Of a DNA stretch of 64,000 bases, positions 23,040-33,723 are shown piece after piece. The translations under genes were made by a program, and so were the position numbers. The notes under the pieces were generated by a model. The model was not told where the DNA came from and did no database searches. It saw only the letters and a program-made list of their open reading frames with translations. Position 1 is the stretch's first letter, and each line of letters begins with the position of its first letter. The DNA comes from Tupaia tana (lineage: Eukaryota; Chordata; Mammalia; Scandentia; Tupaiidae), in assembly GCA_026018925.1 (NCBI GenBank), contig JAKSZU010000009.1, positions 72,450,041-72,514,040 of the forward strand. The letters run 5' to 3'.

Positions 23040-23150
23040 TAACACTTATTGACAGTTTATTCTGTGTCAGTCTCTGTTCTAAATTATCTTACATGTAGTA
23101 TCACATTTATTTCATACAGCATAGAAAACTGAGTCACATAGATAAAAATT
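23040..23150 (-). repeat. Ancient MIR SINE fragment
   Basis: The plus strand reads like the reverse of MIR: ACACTTATTGACAG, then CTGTTCTAAATTATCTTACATGTA, then AAAACTGAGTCACAT. Diverged and partial. Confidence 0.55.
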
Positions 23151-23157
23151 TCAAGAA

Positions 23158-25480
23158 AAGATGAATGGATTGAAAAAGTGTTGCACATATACCCTATGGA
23201 ATACTACTCAGCCTTAAAAAATGAGACTTTGAACATTACCAGACACCAGGATACCTGTGGCTGCAGGCCTTAATGGCTGGGACCCATGGCTCATTCCTCC
23301 CACACACTCGCCTTTGGACTCTCAGAACTTCTGTGTTTTGAGTAGCGTGTCGTGCAATCTTTTATTTGCTCCTGAGGTGAGGCTCATTAGCTCAGTCAAA
23401 GATTCACTACTCTAGAAACAGGGAGAACTTTTGGTCACCCAGGACCTGTGACAACAGTGCAGGAAACTGCTTAGCAACAGGGAGTCAGACCAGAAGAGAT
23501 ATCGCAAATTCTACTCCTGCACACCTTTGAACACTCAAAGGTACCTTGAATACTTTAGAAAGAAACATATACACCACCAGATGACTAGGAACAATTGTAG
23601 AGACACAAGAAACATGAGCAACCAACAAAATGTCTCTCCCCCAGGGGAAAAGGTCAATCCCACATCACCCACAGACAACATAATGGACATCATGGACATG
23701 CCGAATAAGCAATTCAGAATATCTGTAGTGACCAAACTAATTCAGATGGAAGAGAAAAGAAACAATGAGCTCCAGGAGATGAGGAAATCCTTTCACGATT
23801 TGAAAGAAGAAATAGACACCTTAAAAAAGAATCAGATGGAACTGTTAGGGTTGAAGAATGTGATACAGGAAATTAAAACCTCCATCGAAAGTATTAAAGT
23901 AGATTAGATCATGCAGAAGATCGAATCTCAAATGTAGAAGATAAAAACACTGACCTAGAGAAAAGTATCAAGAAGATTGAGAAAACAACCAAGAAAAATG
24001 AAGATAATATGAGGAATACTGGACACCATCAAGCACCCCAATATCCGGATAATTGGTATCCCAGAGGAGGACAAAAATAATAAGGGCATTGATAATTTAT
24101 TTCATGAAATTCTGGAGGAAAACTTTCCAAACCTAGAAAGGTGTTCAAATATCCAGACACAAGAAATACATAGGACCCCACATAGAATCAACCCAAGAAG
24201 ATCTCCAAGACACATCATAGCCAGATTGGCAAAAACAACAAAGACAAGATACTAAAATTGGCAATAGGAAAATGTCAGGTTACTTACAAAGGTCATCCCA
24301 TCAGGCTAACATTGGACCTATCATCACAAACAATGCAGGCAAGGAAAGAATGGGGACATATAGTCAAAGTGCTGAATGAAAAACAATTTCAACCAAGAAT
24401 ACTATACCCGACAAGATTATCTTTCATATGGGAAAAAAAAGATAAAAACATTCTCGAGTAAACACCTGAAAGAATTTACGAACTCTAGACCAGCTTTTTT
24501 TTTTTTTTTTTGACCAGCTTTTCAAGAGGTTCTGAAGGGAGTGCTATACCAGGAAAACTAAAAAGTCAGATGGACTGTTATAAGAGAACAAATAACAACC
24601 AAAAAAATGGTTTACTTAATGATAGGAACAGGTCCAGAAATATCAATAATAATATTGAATGTTAGTGGATTAAATTCTCCAATTAAGAGACACAGAATGA
24701 CCAAATGAATTAAAAAAAAAAAAAACACAGAAACCCTTTATCTGTTGCCTACAAGAAATGCACATTATGGATAAAGACATACATAGACTAAAAGTGAACG
24801 GCTGGAAAAAGATTTTCCATGCAAATGGAAATCAAAAAAGGGCTGGAGTTTCTATATTGATTTCAGACAAAATAAGCTTCAAGACAAAGACTGTAAGAAG
24901 AGACAAAGAAGGGCATTATATAATAGCAAATGGGTTAATTCAGCAAGAAGACATAAAACTTATTAACAGCTATGCACCCAATACAGGCGCACTCAAATAT
25001 GTGAAGGAAAGACTGCTGGAGCTAAAAGGAGAGATAGGGAGCAGCACTAAAATTGTTGGGGAGCTCAACATCCCATTATCTCCTTTAGACAGATATTCTA
25101 GACAAAAAAATAGAGAGATACAGGACGTAAATGATACTATATATCGAATGGACTTGACAGATATCTATAGAACTTTCCAACCTATGTCCAAAAAATATAC
25201 ATTTTTCTCACCCTGGCATGGAACCTTTTCAAAGATTAACCATATGATAGGATACAAATCCAGCCTTTATAGATTCAAAGGCATAGAAACTATATACAAC
25301 ATCTTCTCTGACCATGATGGTATTAAACTCAATATTAATGTCAAGAAACAGCCTCAAAAATACACAAACACATGGAAACTGAACAACCTACTTCTTAATG
25401 ACTTCTTAACCACTGAAAAAATTAAATCTGAAATAAAAAAATATATGGAAACAAATGATAATGAGTACACGAAAACAATA
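23158..25480 (+). mobile_element. L1-D: LINE-1 of a different subfamily, lacking its 3' half
   Basis: A short L1 3' fragment (23158-23222, TGGAATACTACTCAGCC) is followed by a 5' UTR (about 23223-23616) unrelated to the monomeric 5' UTR of L1-B, L1-E and L1-F. ORF1 and the endonuclease part of ORF2 follow. Homology stops at about 25465-25480, before the reverse-transcriptase domain, without a 3' UTR or A-tail. No L1 sequence resumes beyond the provirus, so the missing 3' part is a deletion, not a split by the provirus. Confidence 0.82.
23617..24560 (+). pseudogene. L1-D ORF1, frameshifted
   Basis: A start at about 23614 (MSNQQNVSPPG) opens a frame to 23907 covering the N-terminus and coiled coil. 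A one-base change near 23903 closes it. The RRM and C-terminal domain continue in other frames (24258-24461 carries QVTYKGHPIRLTLD), with a later T-run insertion at about 24494-24511. ORF1p normally forms RNA-binding trimers; this copy is dead. Confidence 0.82.
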
Positions 25481-25489
25481 TCATATTGA
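24608..25489 (+). pseudogene. L1-D ORF2, endonuclease domain only
   Basis: ORF2 begins near 24608 (MVYLMIGTG). It is interrupted near 24707 by a stop and an A-run, then stays open from 24758 to 25489 (243 codons), covering most of the endonuclease. GELN stands at the usual GDLN site, so an acidic catalytic residue is replaced by a conservative change. The frame leaves L1 homology at the end; the reverse-transcriptase and C-terminal domains are absent. Confidence 0.82.
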
Positions 25490-25571
25490 AAGGAATTTGA
25501 GGTAGATAAATTTCAGTCGATGAATTATTTTGAAGATGTTAAAGAAATGGACTGTAAAGCTGTGGTCAAAG

Positions 25572-26092
25572 TGTTAGAATAAAAAAATCCGCCATCTCGT
25601 TTGTACTCTGTTAAAACTTAACTTTTTGCTTTTTCTGCTTCTGTACAAAAGCTTGAGCAATTCTTATGGTAAACAACCCAAAACCCCCTACCGGATACCC
25701 TTCCTCCCTGAGCTGACTTTGTTGCGACCTCTGCAAAATGTTCTTATGAGCGGTTTACAAAATGATCTTGCAGGTGGTTTTGTAAAATGTTTTTTTTTGT
25801 AAGCGGTTAGCAGTTTCAAGGCTGCTGCAACCCAAACTGTAAAAAGTCCCTTATCTGACTTCCTCATTCCAGACCCCCAAACCCCCCCCTCCTTCCCAGG
25901 CTTTATAATGCCAAAGGCTCCCTTGCTGGGGGCTTCTGCTCGCAAGTCTGGCAAGACTGTGAGTGAGGCCCTGGCATGCCAGCAATAAAACCTCTTGTGC
26001 TTTGCATCAAGAACCGACTGTTGTGGTTGTTTGGGGCTGTCGTGAACTGACCGGACTTTGGGTGGCCCGGCATAGCGCCGGTCGGCCTAACA
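25572..26092 (+). repeat. 5' LTR of the provirus
   Basis: The TG...CA bounded, 521-bp LTR has a TATA-like TTATAA at 25903-25908 and an AATAAA polyadenylation signal at 25984-25989, giving a plausible U3-R-U5 layout. Compared with the 3' LTR it has a T-run of 9 (versus 6), a C-run of 8 (versus 11) and two substitutions (GGCTCCC versus GGTTCCC, CTCGCAAG versus CTCCCAAG). Confidence 0.97.
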
Positions 26093-26095
26093 ATT

Positions 26096-26113
26096 TGGGG
26101 GCTCGTCCGGGAT
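26096..26113 (+). other. Primer binding site, tRNA-Pro type
   Basis: TGGGGGCTCGTCCGGGAT lies three bases after the 5' LTR. It is complementary to the 3' end of tRNA-Pro, the primer commonly used by gammaretroviruses. Confidence 0.95.
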
Positions 26114-26268
26114 ATTTACGGCAGTCCCGCTCCTACAGCATTGGCCTTGGAGGTAAACCTTTGTCTGTCTATTGTTCTGTTACTCGTCTTCCTCTCTCAG
26201 TAAAGGCCTGATTCTGGTATAGCAGCTGTTCGGACTATTGTAAAATAGCCGGACTGTGGTCGGCAGAC

Positions 26269-26634
26269 GTGCCTGGAGGATCACAGGCTGCAGCCCTGGG
26301 GGACGCCCTAAGGGCGGAGGAGGATCAGGGACGCCTGATCGTCTCCTACTGTAAGGGCATGGACCGGGTACATTTATGTCCCCGAGGCCAACGCCCATCT
26401 GACTCATTTCTGCTGTTGTGGAAGACCACAATTGGTAAGTCGCTTTTTGTTTTACTCGTTCTGTGTTTTATAGTCTTACTGGTATTGCTGACTTTTCCGG
26501 TGATGATGGGACAGAATATGACGACTCCTTTAAATTTGACTCTTGGACATTGGACTGAAGTAAAGGGAAAAGGTCGCGACCTATCTGTAGAAATTAGGAA
26601 GGGTCCTTGGCGAACATTTTGTACATCTGAATGA
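26269..26634 (+). pseudogene. Provirus gag, matrix region, with in-frame upstream extension
   Basis: The usual gag start with a myristoylation-type MGQ is at 26506. The same frame is open upstream to an ATG at 26269, adding 79 residues that include a strongly hydrophobic stretch directly before the MGQ. The frame ends at a TGA (26632-26634) inside the matrix region; matrix homology continues past it to about 26770. Matrix normally targets Gag to the plasma membrane. The premature stop means no complete Gag is made. Confidence 0.8.
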
Positions 26635-26858
26635 CCCACTTTCAATGTCGGATGGCCACCTGAGGGTACATTTGATCTCAAAACTGTTCTTGCTGTTAAA
26701 GATATTGTTTTTCAGAAGGGACCAGGAAGTCATCCAGACCAACAGCCATACATCGTCACCTGGCAAAACTTGATACAAACCCACCCCCTGGGTTCGGCCC
26801 TGGATTCCCAGACATCACCCTGACCGCCCAACCCCCTCTCAGGTTTTAATACACCACT

Positions 26859-27650
26859 GTGGCCCTGCCCCTACGAGCATATGGGCCCCCACCGCCAGTT
26901 ACCAAAAAAGGGCTGCCCCCCTTGCAGCAGCTCCAATACTGGCCCTTTTCCTCTACTGATCTTCATAATTGGAAAACTAATCACCCCCCTTTCTCCGAGG
27001 ACCCCCAGCGCCTAACCGGCCTGGTGGAGTCCTTGATGTTCTCTCACCAGCCAACATGGAACGACTGCCAACAGCTTCTGCAGACCCTCTTTACTACAGA
27101 AGAAAGGGAGACAATCCTGTTAAAAGCCAGAAAAAGCGTCCCCGGACCTGATGGGCGGCCCACTCAGCTCCCTAACCTTATTGAGGCTGCTTTTCCTCTT
27201 TCCCGACCTGACTGGGACTTCAATACGGCAAAAGGTAGGGAGCGACTGACAGTCTATCGCCAGGCTCTAGTGGCTGGCCTCCGTGGGGCCACAAGGCGTC
27301 CCACCAATTTGGCAAAGGTAAGAGAAATTATGCAGGGAGCCACTGAGCCCCCTTCAGTGTTCCTTGAGCTCCTCATGGAGGCATTTAGACGGTTTACCCC
27401 GTTTGACCCTATTTCAGAGGAACAGCGGGCCTCAATGGCTATGGCCTTCATTGGTCAGTCAGCACCTGATATTAAAAAACAACTCCAAAGGTTAGAAGGA
27501 TTACAAGATTTCTCTTTGCAAAACTTAGTTAAGAAGACAAAAAAGGTATATCATAAAAGGGAGACAAAAGAGAAAAAAGAACAAAGGAAAGAAAAAGAGA
27601 GGGAAGAAACAAGAGAGAAACCTAGCTCATATCCTGGCCATTGTAGTTAA
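26859..27650 (+). pseudogene. Provirus gag, capsid region
   Basis: A 263-codon frame holds the C-terminal proline-rich part of matrix/p12 and a capsid domain with the gammaretroviral major homology region ([14 protein letters not shown]). It ends in a Lys/Glu-rich charged tract typical of the capsid C-terminus. No nucleocapsid Cys-His box follows; the frame stops at 27648-27650, next to the deletion junction. It is separated from the matrix frame by stops. Confidence 0.88.
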
Positions 27651-28556
27651 GAAAAGGTAAAGGACTCTGATAAGTTAACTATGGGGCAAAAGTTACTAAT
27701 CGTTGCACCCCATGCTCTGGAAAGCATAGTTCGACAACCTCCTGACCGGTGGCTATCTAACGCTCACATGACCCACTACCAGAGCCTTTTATTAGACAAG
27801 GACAGAGTCCAATTTGGACCGCCGGCCATTCTTAACCCTGCCACGCTGCTGCCCGACACCTCGGCTCAAGGAACAGTCATCCATACCTGCCGAGAAATCC
27901 TAGCGGAAGAAACTGGAATTCGACGAAACCTTCAGGACCAACCCTTGCCGAATGCCCAATTAACTTGGTTCACGGATGGGAGCGCCTACCTCATAGAAGG
28001 TAAAAGGGTGGCAGGGGCGGCGGCAACAGTAGACGACAAGCAAATCATCTGGGTAAGCAGTCTACCTGAGGGAACTTCTGCTCAAAAGGCTGAACTTATA
28101 GCCTTAACACAAGCCCTACGCTTGGCTGAGGGAAAAATCATAAATATTTACACTGACAATTGGTACGCTTTCGCTACCGCACGCGTCCATGGGGCCATTT
28201 ATAGCCACAGGGGCTTATTAACCTCGGCAGGCAAGGACATAAAATATAAAGAACAAATTTTAAACCAGATAGAAGCTGTGCATCTCCCCAAACAAGTGGC
28301 CATTATCCACAGTCCAGGACATCAAAAGGGGAACAACCGGGTGACAGAAGGGAACCGGCGAGCTGACCAGGCAGCTAAGCGAGCCACCCAAGGACTTAAC
28401 ATATTACAGGTCCAATCAACAACAGTCCTAAATGAAGAAAATCCAGTCAGAACTTTTACAATAAAAGACTGTAAACCTTGCCAATTGGTTAATGCCTGCC
28501 CAAATAAAATGCCACCAGAAAAACGGCTCCGAAGGGATTGCCCAGGAAGCTACTGA
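27651..28556 (+). pseudogene. Provirus pol remnant: RT connection and RNase H, joined to integrase start
   Basis: The sequence resumes in the connection domain of the reverse transcriptase; protease and the polymerase palm with its catalytic motif are deleted. RNase H acidic positions are visible in FTDGSA, KAELIAL, YTDN and RRADQAAK. The frame runs into the start of integrase and ends at a TGA (28554-28556). The N-terminal HHCC zinc-binding part of integrase is largely missing. Confidence 0.87.
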
Positions 28557-29141
28557 AAAACAGACTTTACTGAGATAACACCAGGCAAATATGGCCTTAA
28601 ATATCTGCTAGTACTGATTGATACCTTTTCAGGATGGGTTGAATCTTTCCCCACAAAAAAGGAAACTGCTCAAATTGTTGCTAAAATAATTCTGGAAGAA
28701 ATTTTCCCAAGATTTGGGGTGCCCCTCGCTATCGGCTCTGACAATGGCCCTGCCTTCGTCGCACAGATTAGTCAGGGATTGGCCAGGATCATGGGGTCCA
28801 ACTGGAAATTACATTATGCATATAGACCCCAAAGTTCAGGACAGGTAAAACGTATAAATAGAACTCTAAAAGAGGCCATGACTAAATTAACCTTAGAAAC
28901 TGGCATAAAAGACTGGACAGTCCTCCTTCCCTTCGCCCTGTTCCATGTACGAAACACTCCTGGACCTTGTAACCTAACTCCTTTTAAAATTCTGTACGGG
29001 GCCCTGCCCCTACTTACGGCTATGAATTTTCCTCTCTCTAGTTCTCACCTTTCTCGATCCCTCTACACCAGGCTAAAGGCCCTTGAAACAGTGCAAAAGG
29101 AGATCTGGAGTCAACTCGCTGAGGCCCAAAAACTCAAGTGA
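28557..29141 (+). pseudogene. Provirus integrase core, interrupted and lacking its catalytic Glu
   Basis: Integrase joins viral DNA ends to host DNA using a D,D-35-E triad. The first Asp (TDFTEI) follows the TGA; the second is in SDNGPAF. At the third position, in the SSGQV-RINRT motif, Lys stands in place of the catalytic Glu. The frame from 28719 is open to its stop at 29139-29141, which breaks the C-terminal domain. The remaining C-terminal segment continues at 29138-29422 in another frame. Confidence 0.85.
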
Positions 29142-29258
29142 CTCACCGATTCCAGGTTAGAGACTCGATGTACATCCGACGACATCATGTGGCAAACCTA
29201 GAGCCTCGATGGAAAGGACCCTACCTGGTGTTGCTGACCACCCCTACAGCAATAAAAG

Positions 29259-30526
29259 TTGATGGCGTCGCCTCCTGGATCCATGCATCTCATGTTAAGC
29301 CGGCACCACCATTGGATGCCACCTGGAAGCTGGAAAAACTGGAAAACCCCCTCAAACTCCACATTCGCCGGGAACATCCTGTTCCTTCTGCTGGCGATGC
29401 TGCCTCTGATAAGTACTGTTAACCCCCACCAGCCCCGGGACCTCTCTTGGGTAATTCCCCGGGTGGGCAATAACCATGTTATTAACATAACTACCCGGAC
29501 AGCCCCCTTAGGCACCAGACAGAGACTCTTTGACTTAGTGCGAGGAGCCTTTTCAGCCCTGATTTCCTCCAGCCCTGAATTCTTAGCTTCAAGTCCTCCT
29601 TATACTACTTTACCTTCCTCCCACCTCTGTAGCTGGAACACTACTCTTACCTTGACCTCGGTCTCTGGACAAGGCACCTGCCTTGGCAAGGTGCCCACAG
29701 ATCAGTTGTACTTATGTAATATAACTGCTTCTGTTAAACACCCTACAGATACTTATTTAGTTCCTCCTTCCGGACATTGACAGGCTTATAACACTGGTTT
29801 AACCCCTTACATACATACTTCTGTGTTTAATCCTGAAACTGACTACTGTGTTCTAGTGCAGATCCTCCCGCGAATCCTCTACTATGACTCAGACAGCTTT
29901 GAGGCTCAATTTGGCCATGCCCATTATAAACAAAAAAGGGAACCTATTTCTGTAACCTTGGCGATCCTATTGGGTATCAGAGTTTCTGCTGGGATTGGTA
30001 CAAGTGCAGCTGCCCTCATCCAAACTCCCCAGTACTTAGACAGCCTTCAACAAGCCATAGATAATGACTTACAGGCCATAGAAGGCTCTATTACTAAACC
30101 AAGAATCTTTAACCTCTCTATCTGAAGTGCTTTTGCAAAATAGGCGGGGCCTAGATCTCTTATTTCTAAAAGAAGGAGGCTTATGTGCTGCTCTAAATGA
30201 ACAATGTTGTTTCTATGCTGACCACTCTGGAGTTCTACTGGACTCGATGTCTAAGCTCAGGGAACGGCTAGACTCCAGACGCAAAGACCGAGAGTCTCAA
30301 CAATGATGGTTTAAAAACTGGTATAGCCGCTCCCCTTGGTTAACCACCCTAGTTTCTACGTTGCTTGGCCCCTTAATAATACTCCTCCTTATCCTGCCCT
30401 TTGGGCCCTGCATCTTAAACCGTTTAATTTCTTTCATCCGAGAGCGTGTTAGTGCTGTTCACGTTCTCATGCTCCGACTACAATATCAGGCTCTGCAACA
30501 ACAAGAAACGTGCTTTAATGGTTAGA
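29259..30526 (+). pseudogene. Provirus env remnant: SU start and TM segment
   Basis: Env opens within the end of pol in a different frame, as in gammaretroviruses. A leader-like hydrophobic stretch is followed by a short surface-subunit piece with N-glycosylation motifs; a stop falls at 29778-29780. Most of the surface subunit is deleted. The transmembrane part (29823-30125) has the fusion-peptide-like segment and heptad region, then a frameshift/stop at about 30123. Further on, a CX6CC motif (CAALNEQCC), another stop (30304-30306), a membrane anchor and a cytoplasmic tail are in order. No functional envelope can be made. Confidence 0.85.
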
Positions 30527-30552
30527 TTTTATGATTAAAATCTCTTCACAAA

Positions 30553-30567
30553 CAGAAAATGGGGGAA
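30553..30567 (+). other. Polypurine tract
   Basis: AGAAAATGGGGGAA immediately precedes the 3' LTR, the usual plus-strand primer site for reverse transcription. Confidence 0.85.
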
Positions 30568-31088
30568 TGTTAGAATAAAAAAATCCGCCATCTCGTTTGT
30601 ACTCTGTTAAAACTTAACTTTTTGCTTTTTCTGCTTCTGTACAAAAGCTTGAGCAATTCTTATGGTAAACAACCCAAAACCCCCTACCGGATACCCTTCC
30701 TCCCTGAGCTGACTTTGTTGCGACCTCTGCAAAATGTTCTTATGAGCGGTTTACAAAATGATCTTGCAGGTGGTTTTGTAAAATGTTTTTTGTAAGCGGT
30801 TAGCAGTTTCAAGGCTGCTGCAACCCAAACTGTAAAAAGTCCCTTATCTGACTTCCTCATTCCAGACCCCCAAACCCCCCCCCCCTCCTTCCCAGGCTTT
30901 ATAATGCCAAAGGTTCCCTTGCTGGGGGCTTCTGCTCCCAAGTCTGGCAAGACTGTGAGTGAGGCCCTGGCATGCCAGCAATAAAACCTCTTGTGCTTTG
31001 CATCAAGAACCGACTGTTGTGGTTGTTTGGGGCTGTCGTGAACTGACCGGACTTTGGGTGGCCCGGCATAGCGCCGGTCGGCCTAACA
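30568..31088 (+). repeat. 3' LTR of the provirus
   Basis: 521 bp with TG...CA ends and the same TATA-like and AATAAA signals as the 5' LTR. Two substitutions and two homopolymer-length changes separate the pair. The target repeat AAAG follows at 31089. Confidence 0.97.
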
Positions 31089-31305
31089 AAAGCAAGGGAA
31101 AAGATATTCTCTGTAGACAGAGACTATTAGAATATTGATATTTCTTTAAGTGAAGGTAGAGAGGGCTTTTGATTTACACACAGCAAGGGTATCCACACAA
31201 ATCATTTAATTTTTCTTGGTAATATTTGTTATAATCAATGTGTGTGTTTGTGTGGTTTTGCATGATTCATCCTGAACAAAACCTAAATAAAAAGGTGTGA
31301 GATCT

Positions 31306-31558
31306 GGGAACCAGCAGTTAGCGTAATGGCTATGTCACTGGACTCCCGCGTAGTTGACCGCGGTTCGCGTCCCGGACCCGGTGGCTTAAAACTCATGCCG
31401 GGTGCGTGTGCGTGTGTGCCCAAGATCCCAAGAGAAGAACGGAGGAGAAGGGATTGTGGCATGACCATCCCCCCTGGGGGGTGATTTCCCGCTTTCTGTC
31501 TCTATGTCTCTCTCTGTCTGGCAAGTGCACGTGCCCTATAGCGAAAATCTCTCAAAAA
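31306..31558 (+). mobile_element. tRNA-derived SINE, subfamily B
   Basis: Starts GGGAACCAGCAG; has GGTTCGCGTCCCGG at the B-box, an extra A in CTTAAAACTC and CATGACCATCC. Target repeats (AAAAGGTGTGAGAT) flank it at both sides with one nearby difference. Diagnostic bases are shared with the copies at 47847 and 49331. Confidence 0.93.
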
Positions 31559-31575
31559 AAAAAAAGGTGTGAGAT

Positions 31576-32383
31576 TTGAGTCAGTTCTTAGGTAAATCAA
31601 GTTTTACTAGAATTTTCATAGGAAATAGCCTCTTGCCATTTGGGCTGGAATTGTTGAAAAATGAGTAAAGGGCTTGCCTCTTGGCCTTTCCCTTCATGTC
31701 AACTTTGGTAAAAACTGCATAATCATCCTTATTCATTTCCATTTGTAACCTATCTTCCTTATATTTGACTTTTGTTCTCGTATATACCCCCTTTTCAGAA
31801 AATGTTTTTATGAAAAAAGTAATGGCTTTGTTAGGCACAGATTGAGTGTAGTGACCCATTATTATAAAATAGCAGACAATGAACACAAATAAAAGGTAGT
31901 TAAACTTTGATAAAAGTTCATATTTAAGTCAGCACTAGTTTTGACACTAAGATCATGCTGATTTTAATTTCTTTCAGCCTGCTCCATTCCTACAATTTTT
32001 TTCTTCCATGTCAAAGGAATTTCTCTCAGTTACTACTAACTTCATAGTGTTACCAGTCGTTTTTATCTTTTTAGTTTTTTCATGTTGTGTTTTTTTTTCT
32101 GAAGGATCTTTTATCCTATGGACTCCACCTGAAGTTATCACACAATTATTTAACAAAACTAAAATGTCTCAGGATTTCCATTTGAATGAAAATGAATATG
32201 TTATTTTATTTTTTTCCCACACACACTAGGGTTCCATGATAGATTCCTACTTGGTAGGTTATAGAGTCATAAAACCATGAACTATTAGAGTTGGACTGAA
32301 TTTAGAAAATGTTAATTTTACAAACAGAAAGTCAGGTCCAGAAAGGTTAAATCTCTTATTACTCAAGCTTAGAAATTATCTTT
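31576..32383. other. Unique sequence, possible ancient repeat at the right end
   Basis: No gene recognised. The last ~150 bp (around 32235-32370, with a CAGGTCCAGAAAGGTTAAATC segment) has the look of a mammalian-wide ancient repeat, but I cannot assign it. Confidence 0.35.
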
Positions 32384-32519
32384 TTGTTATTGTTGTTGTT
32401 ATACTATAGGGGACATGACATGTGCTCGCTGGAGAGAGACAGTGAGAGAGAGTCACTGAGATATCACCTCCCCCCTCCAGAGTAGTGATGGCCACCCCAC
32501 ATCTCCTCTAGGGATTTGG

Positions 32520-32553
<34 letters not shown>

Positions 32554-32642
32554 CAAGTTTTTCAAGCCATCAAGTCTGGGACTCAAACCACGTATTCAGC
32601 TTGTCAGATCCAGCACCTTAACCACCACTCCATCTGTTGGCT
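32384..32642 (-). mobile_element. tRNA-derived SINE with an internal (AC)n expansion
   Basis: A diverged minus-strand copy has a (GTT)n tail at the left, a TC-tract complement, a body segment and head. The CA-rich part of the body has expanded to a run at 32522-32552. The tail-like TTATCTTTTTGTT and the right flank TTATCAGTTTTTT suggest a target repeat. Confidence 0.82.
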
Positions 32643-33066
32643 CTTTATCAGTTTTTTTTTTCTTTTTTCTACACAGAGAATTTGTGCTTATTTGATACCA
32701 CTCAGAAAAAGATTTCTGGCACATGCTTTTCTACAATAATAACAATGGAATTCTTTGAGCCTCTCATTTCAATAAAAGGGTTACCAGAAATAGCACTAAT
32801 ACTTTTCAATGTTATTTTAAGAGAGCAACGACTTAATATTTTCACGTAAGTTGAAATATATCTAACACAAATTGAACTGCCGGAAGGAACTTTTACTTTT
32901 TGGTATAATGACAGAAAGTATAACCTCAATCAACATCAAGTAAAATATTATGGAACCATGTCAGCTTCAAAGCATTCATGTTTTTATGTTTAAATCATCT
33001 GAAATACAGAATCCACATGATTTTTCTTTCATTTAGTCAGTTACTTCTAAGAAAATAATAAAAAGG
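32643..33066. other. Unique sequence
   Basis: No gene or recognised repeat between the SINE and the L1-E 5' UTR. Confidence 0.4.
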
Positions 33067-33723
33067 ACACTCCCTGCTTTCGACCCATGGGCCAGGATCT
33101 TCGAGGGAGGACTACCCCCAGTAGCTTCAGCCCCTGGACCCCCAAGCCAGACACCCCTCTTTCAGCCAGGTACACTTTTTTTTCCCCTTCCCCTTTCTTT
33201 CTCTATCACCTTACCCACGTCTTTCATTTGTAAATTTCTCTCTTCTGATTAACACATAGGAACGCCCTCAGTTCCACCACACCACACTCCCAGCTTTTGA
33301 CCCCTGGCAAAATTGCGCACTGCTCTAGCAAGCAGCACACGACTTTTTCTTTATTCTATGCATTATTTTCTTCCCACTTGTTCAGTCCTCACTTCCTTTA
33401 TCTTCACCATCACTGGCTGTCTAGATAGGTCTAGAATTACAATTCTGAAACATTCTAGCATTTAAGACTCTCTAGAATCCTCCATTTCACTGAACCACCT
33501 AAGAAGGAGATACATTTCTTTGGACACCTGGAGAGAATACTTTTTCTTGGATTACATTACTAAACACAATTGAAGAGAGACTTTGGTTGTCTCCATTCCA
33601 CATCACAAAGGAAACACACTTACTCCTATTCGAAGAAATGTTCTTGTAAAAGGTTTTTCAAAGGGAACACATCTCCCAGTGGTTAGAAGTAAAAGAACCT
33701 CAGGCCTGAATAAAGCAGGAAAT
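33067..33723 (+). promoter_or_regulatory. L1-E 5' UTR with one GT...AG spacer
   Basis: A first monomer ends TTTCAGCCAG; a 90-bp pyrimidine-rich spacer (33170-33259) begins GTACAC and ends ACATAG, with a branch-point-like CTGATTAAC near its end. A second, partial monomer then leads into the unique 5' UTR shared with L1-F. Promoter function is inferred from position. Confidence 0.6.

Larger units (their letters stand above)
25572..31088 (+). mobile_element. Gammaretrovirus-type endogenous provirus, internally deleted, with paired 521-bp LTRs
   Basis: The element is 5'-LTR, proline-tRNA primer binding site, gag, pol remnant, env remnant, polypurine tract, 3'-LTR. It is flanked by the 4-bp target duplication AAAG (25568-25571 and 31089-31092). 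The LTRs begin TGTTAG and end TAACA. The gag major homology region, RNase H, integrase and transmembrane env segments are recognisable and all gammaretrovirus-like. Nucleocapsid, protease, most of the reverse transcriptase and most of the env surface subunit are missing, and several stops and frameshifts remain. The LTRs differ by only two substitutions and two homopolymer lengths. It cannot make virus. Confidence 0.97.

Noticed and set aside
25688..25954. 88-codon minus-strand frame present in both LTRs
   Set aside because: Duplicated because the LTRs are duplicated. No motif, and the frame lies antisense to the U3/R region.
26346..26681. Antisense open frame in the gag leader
   Set aside because: A shadow of the gag reading frame.
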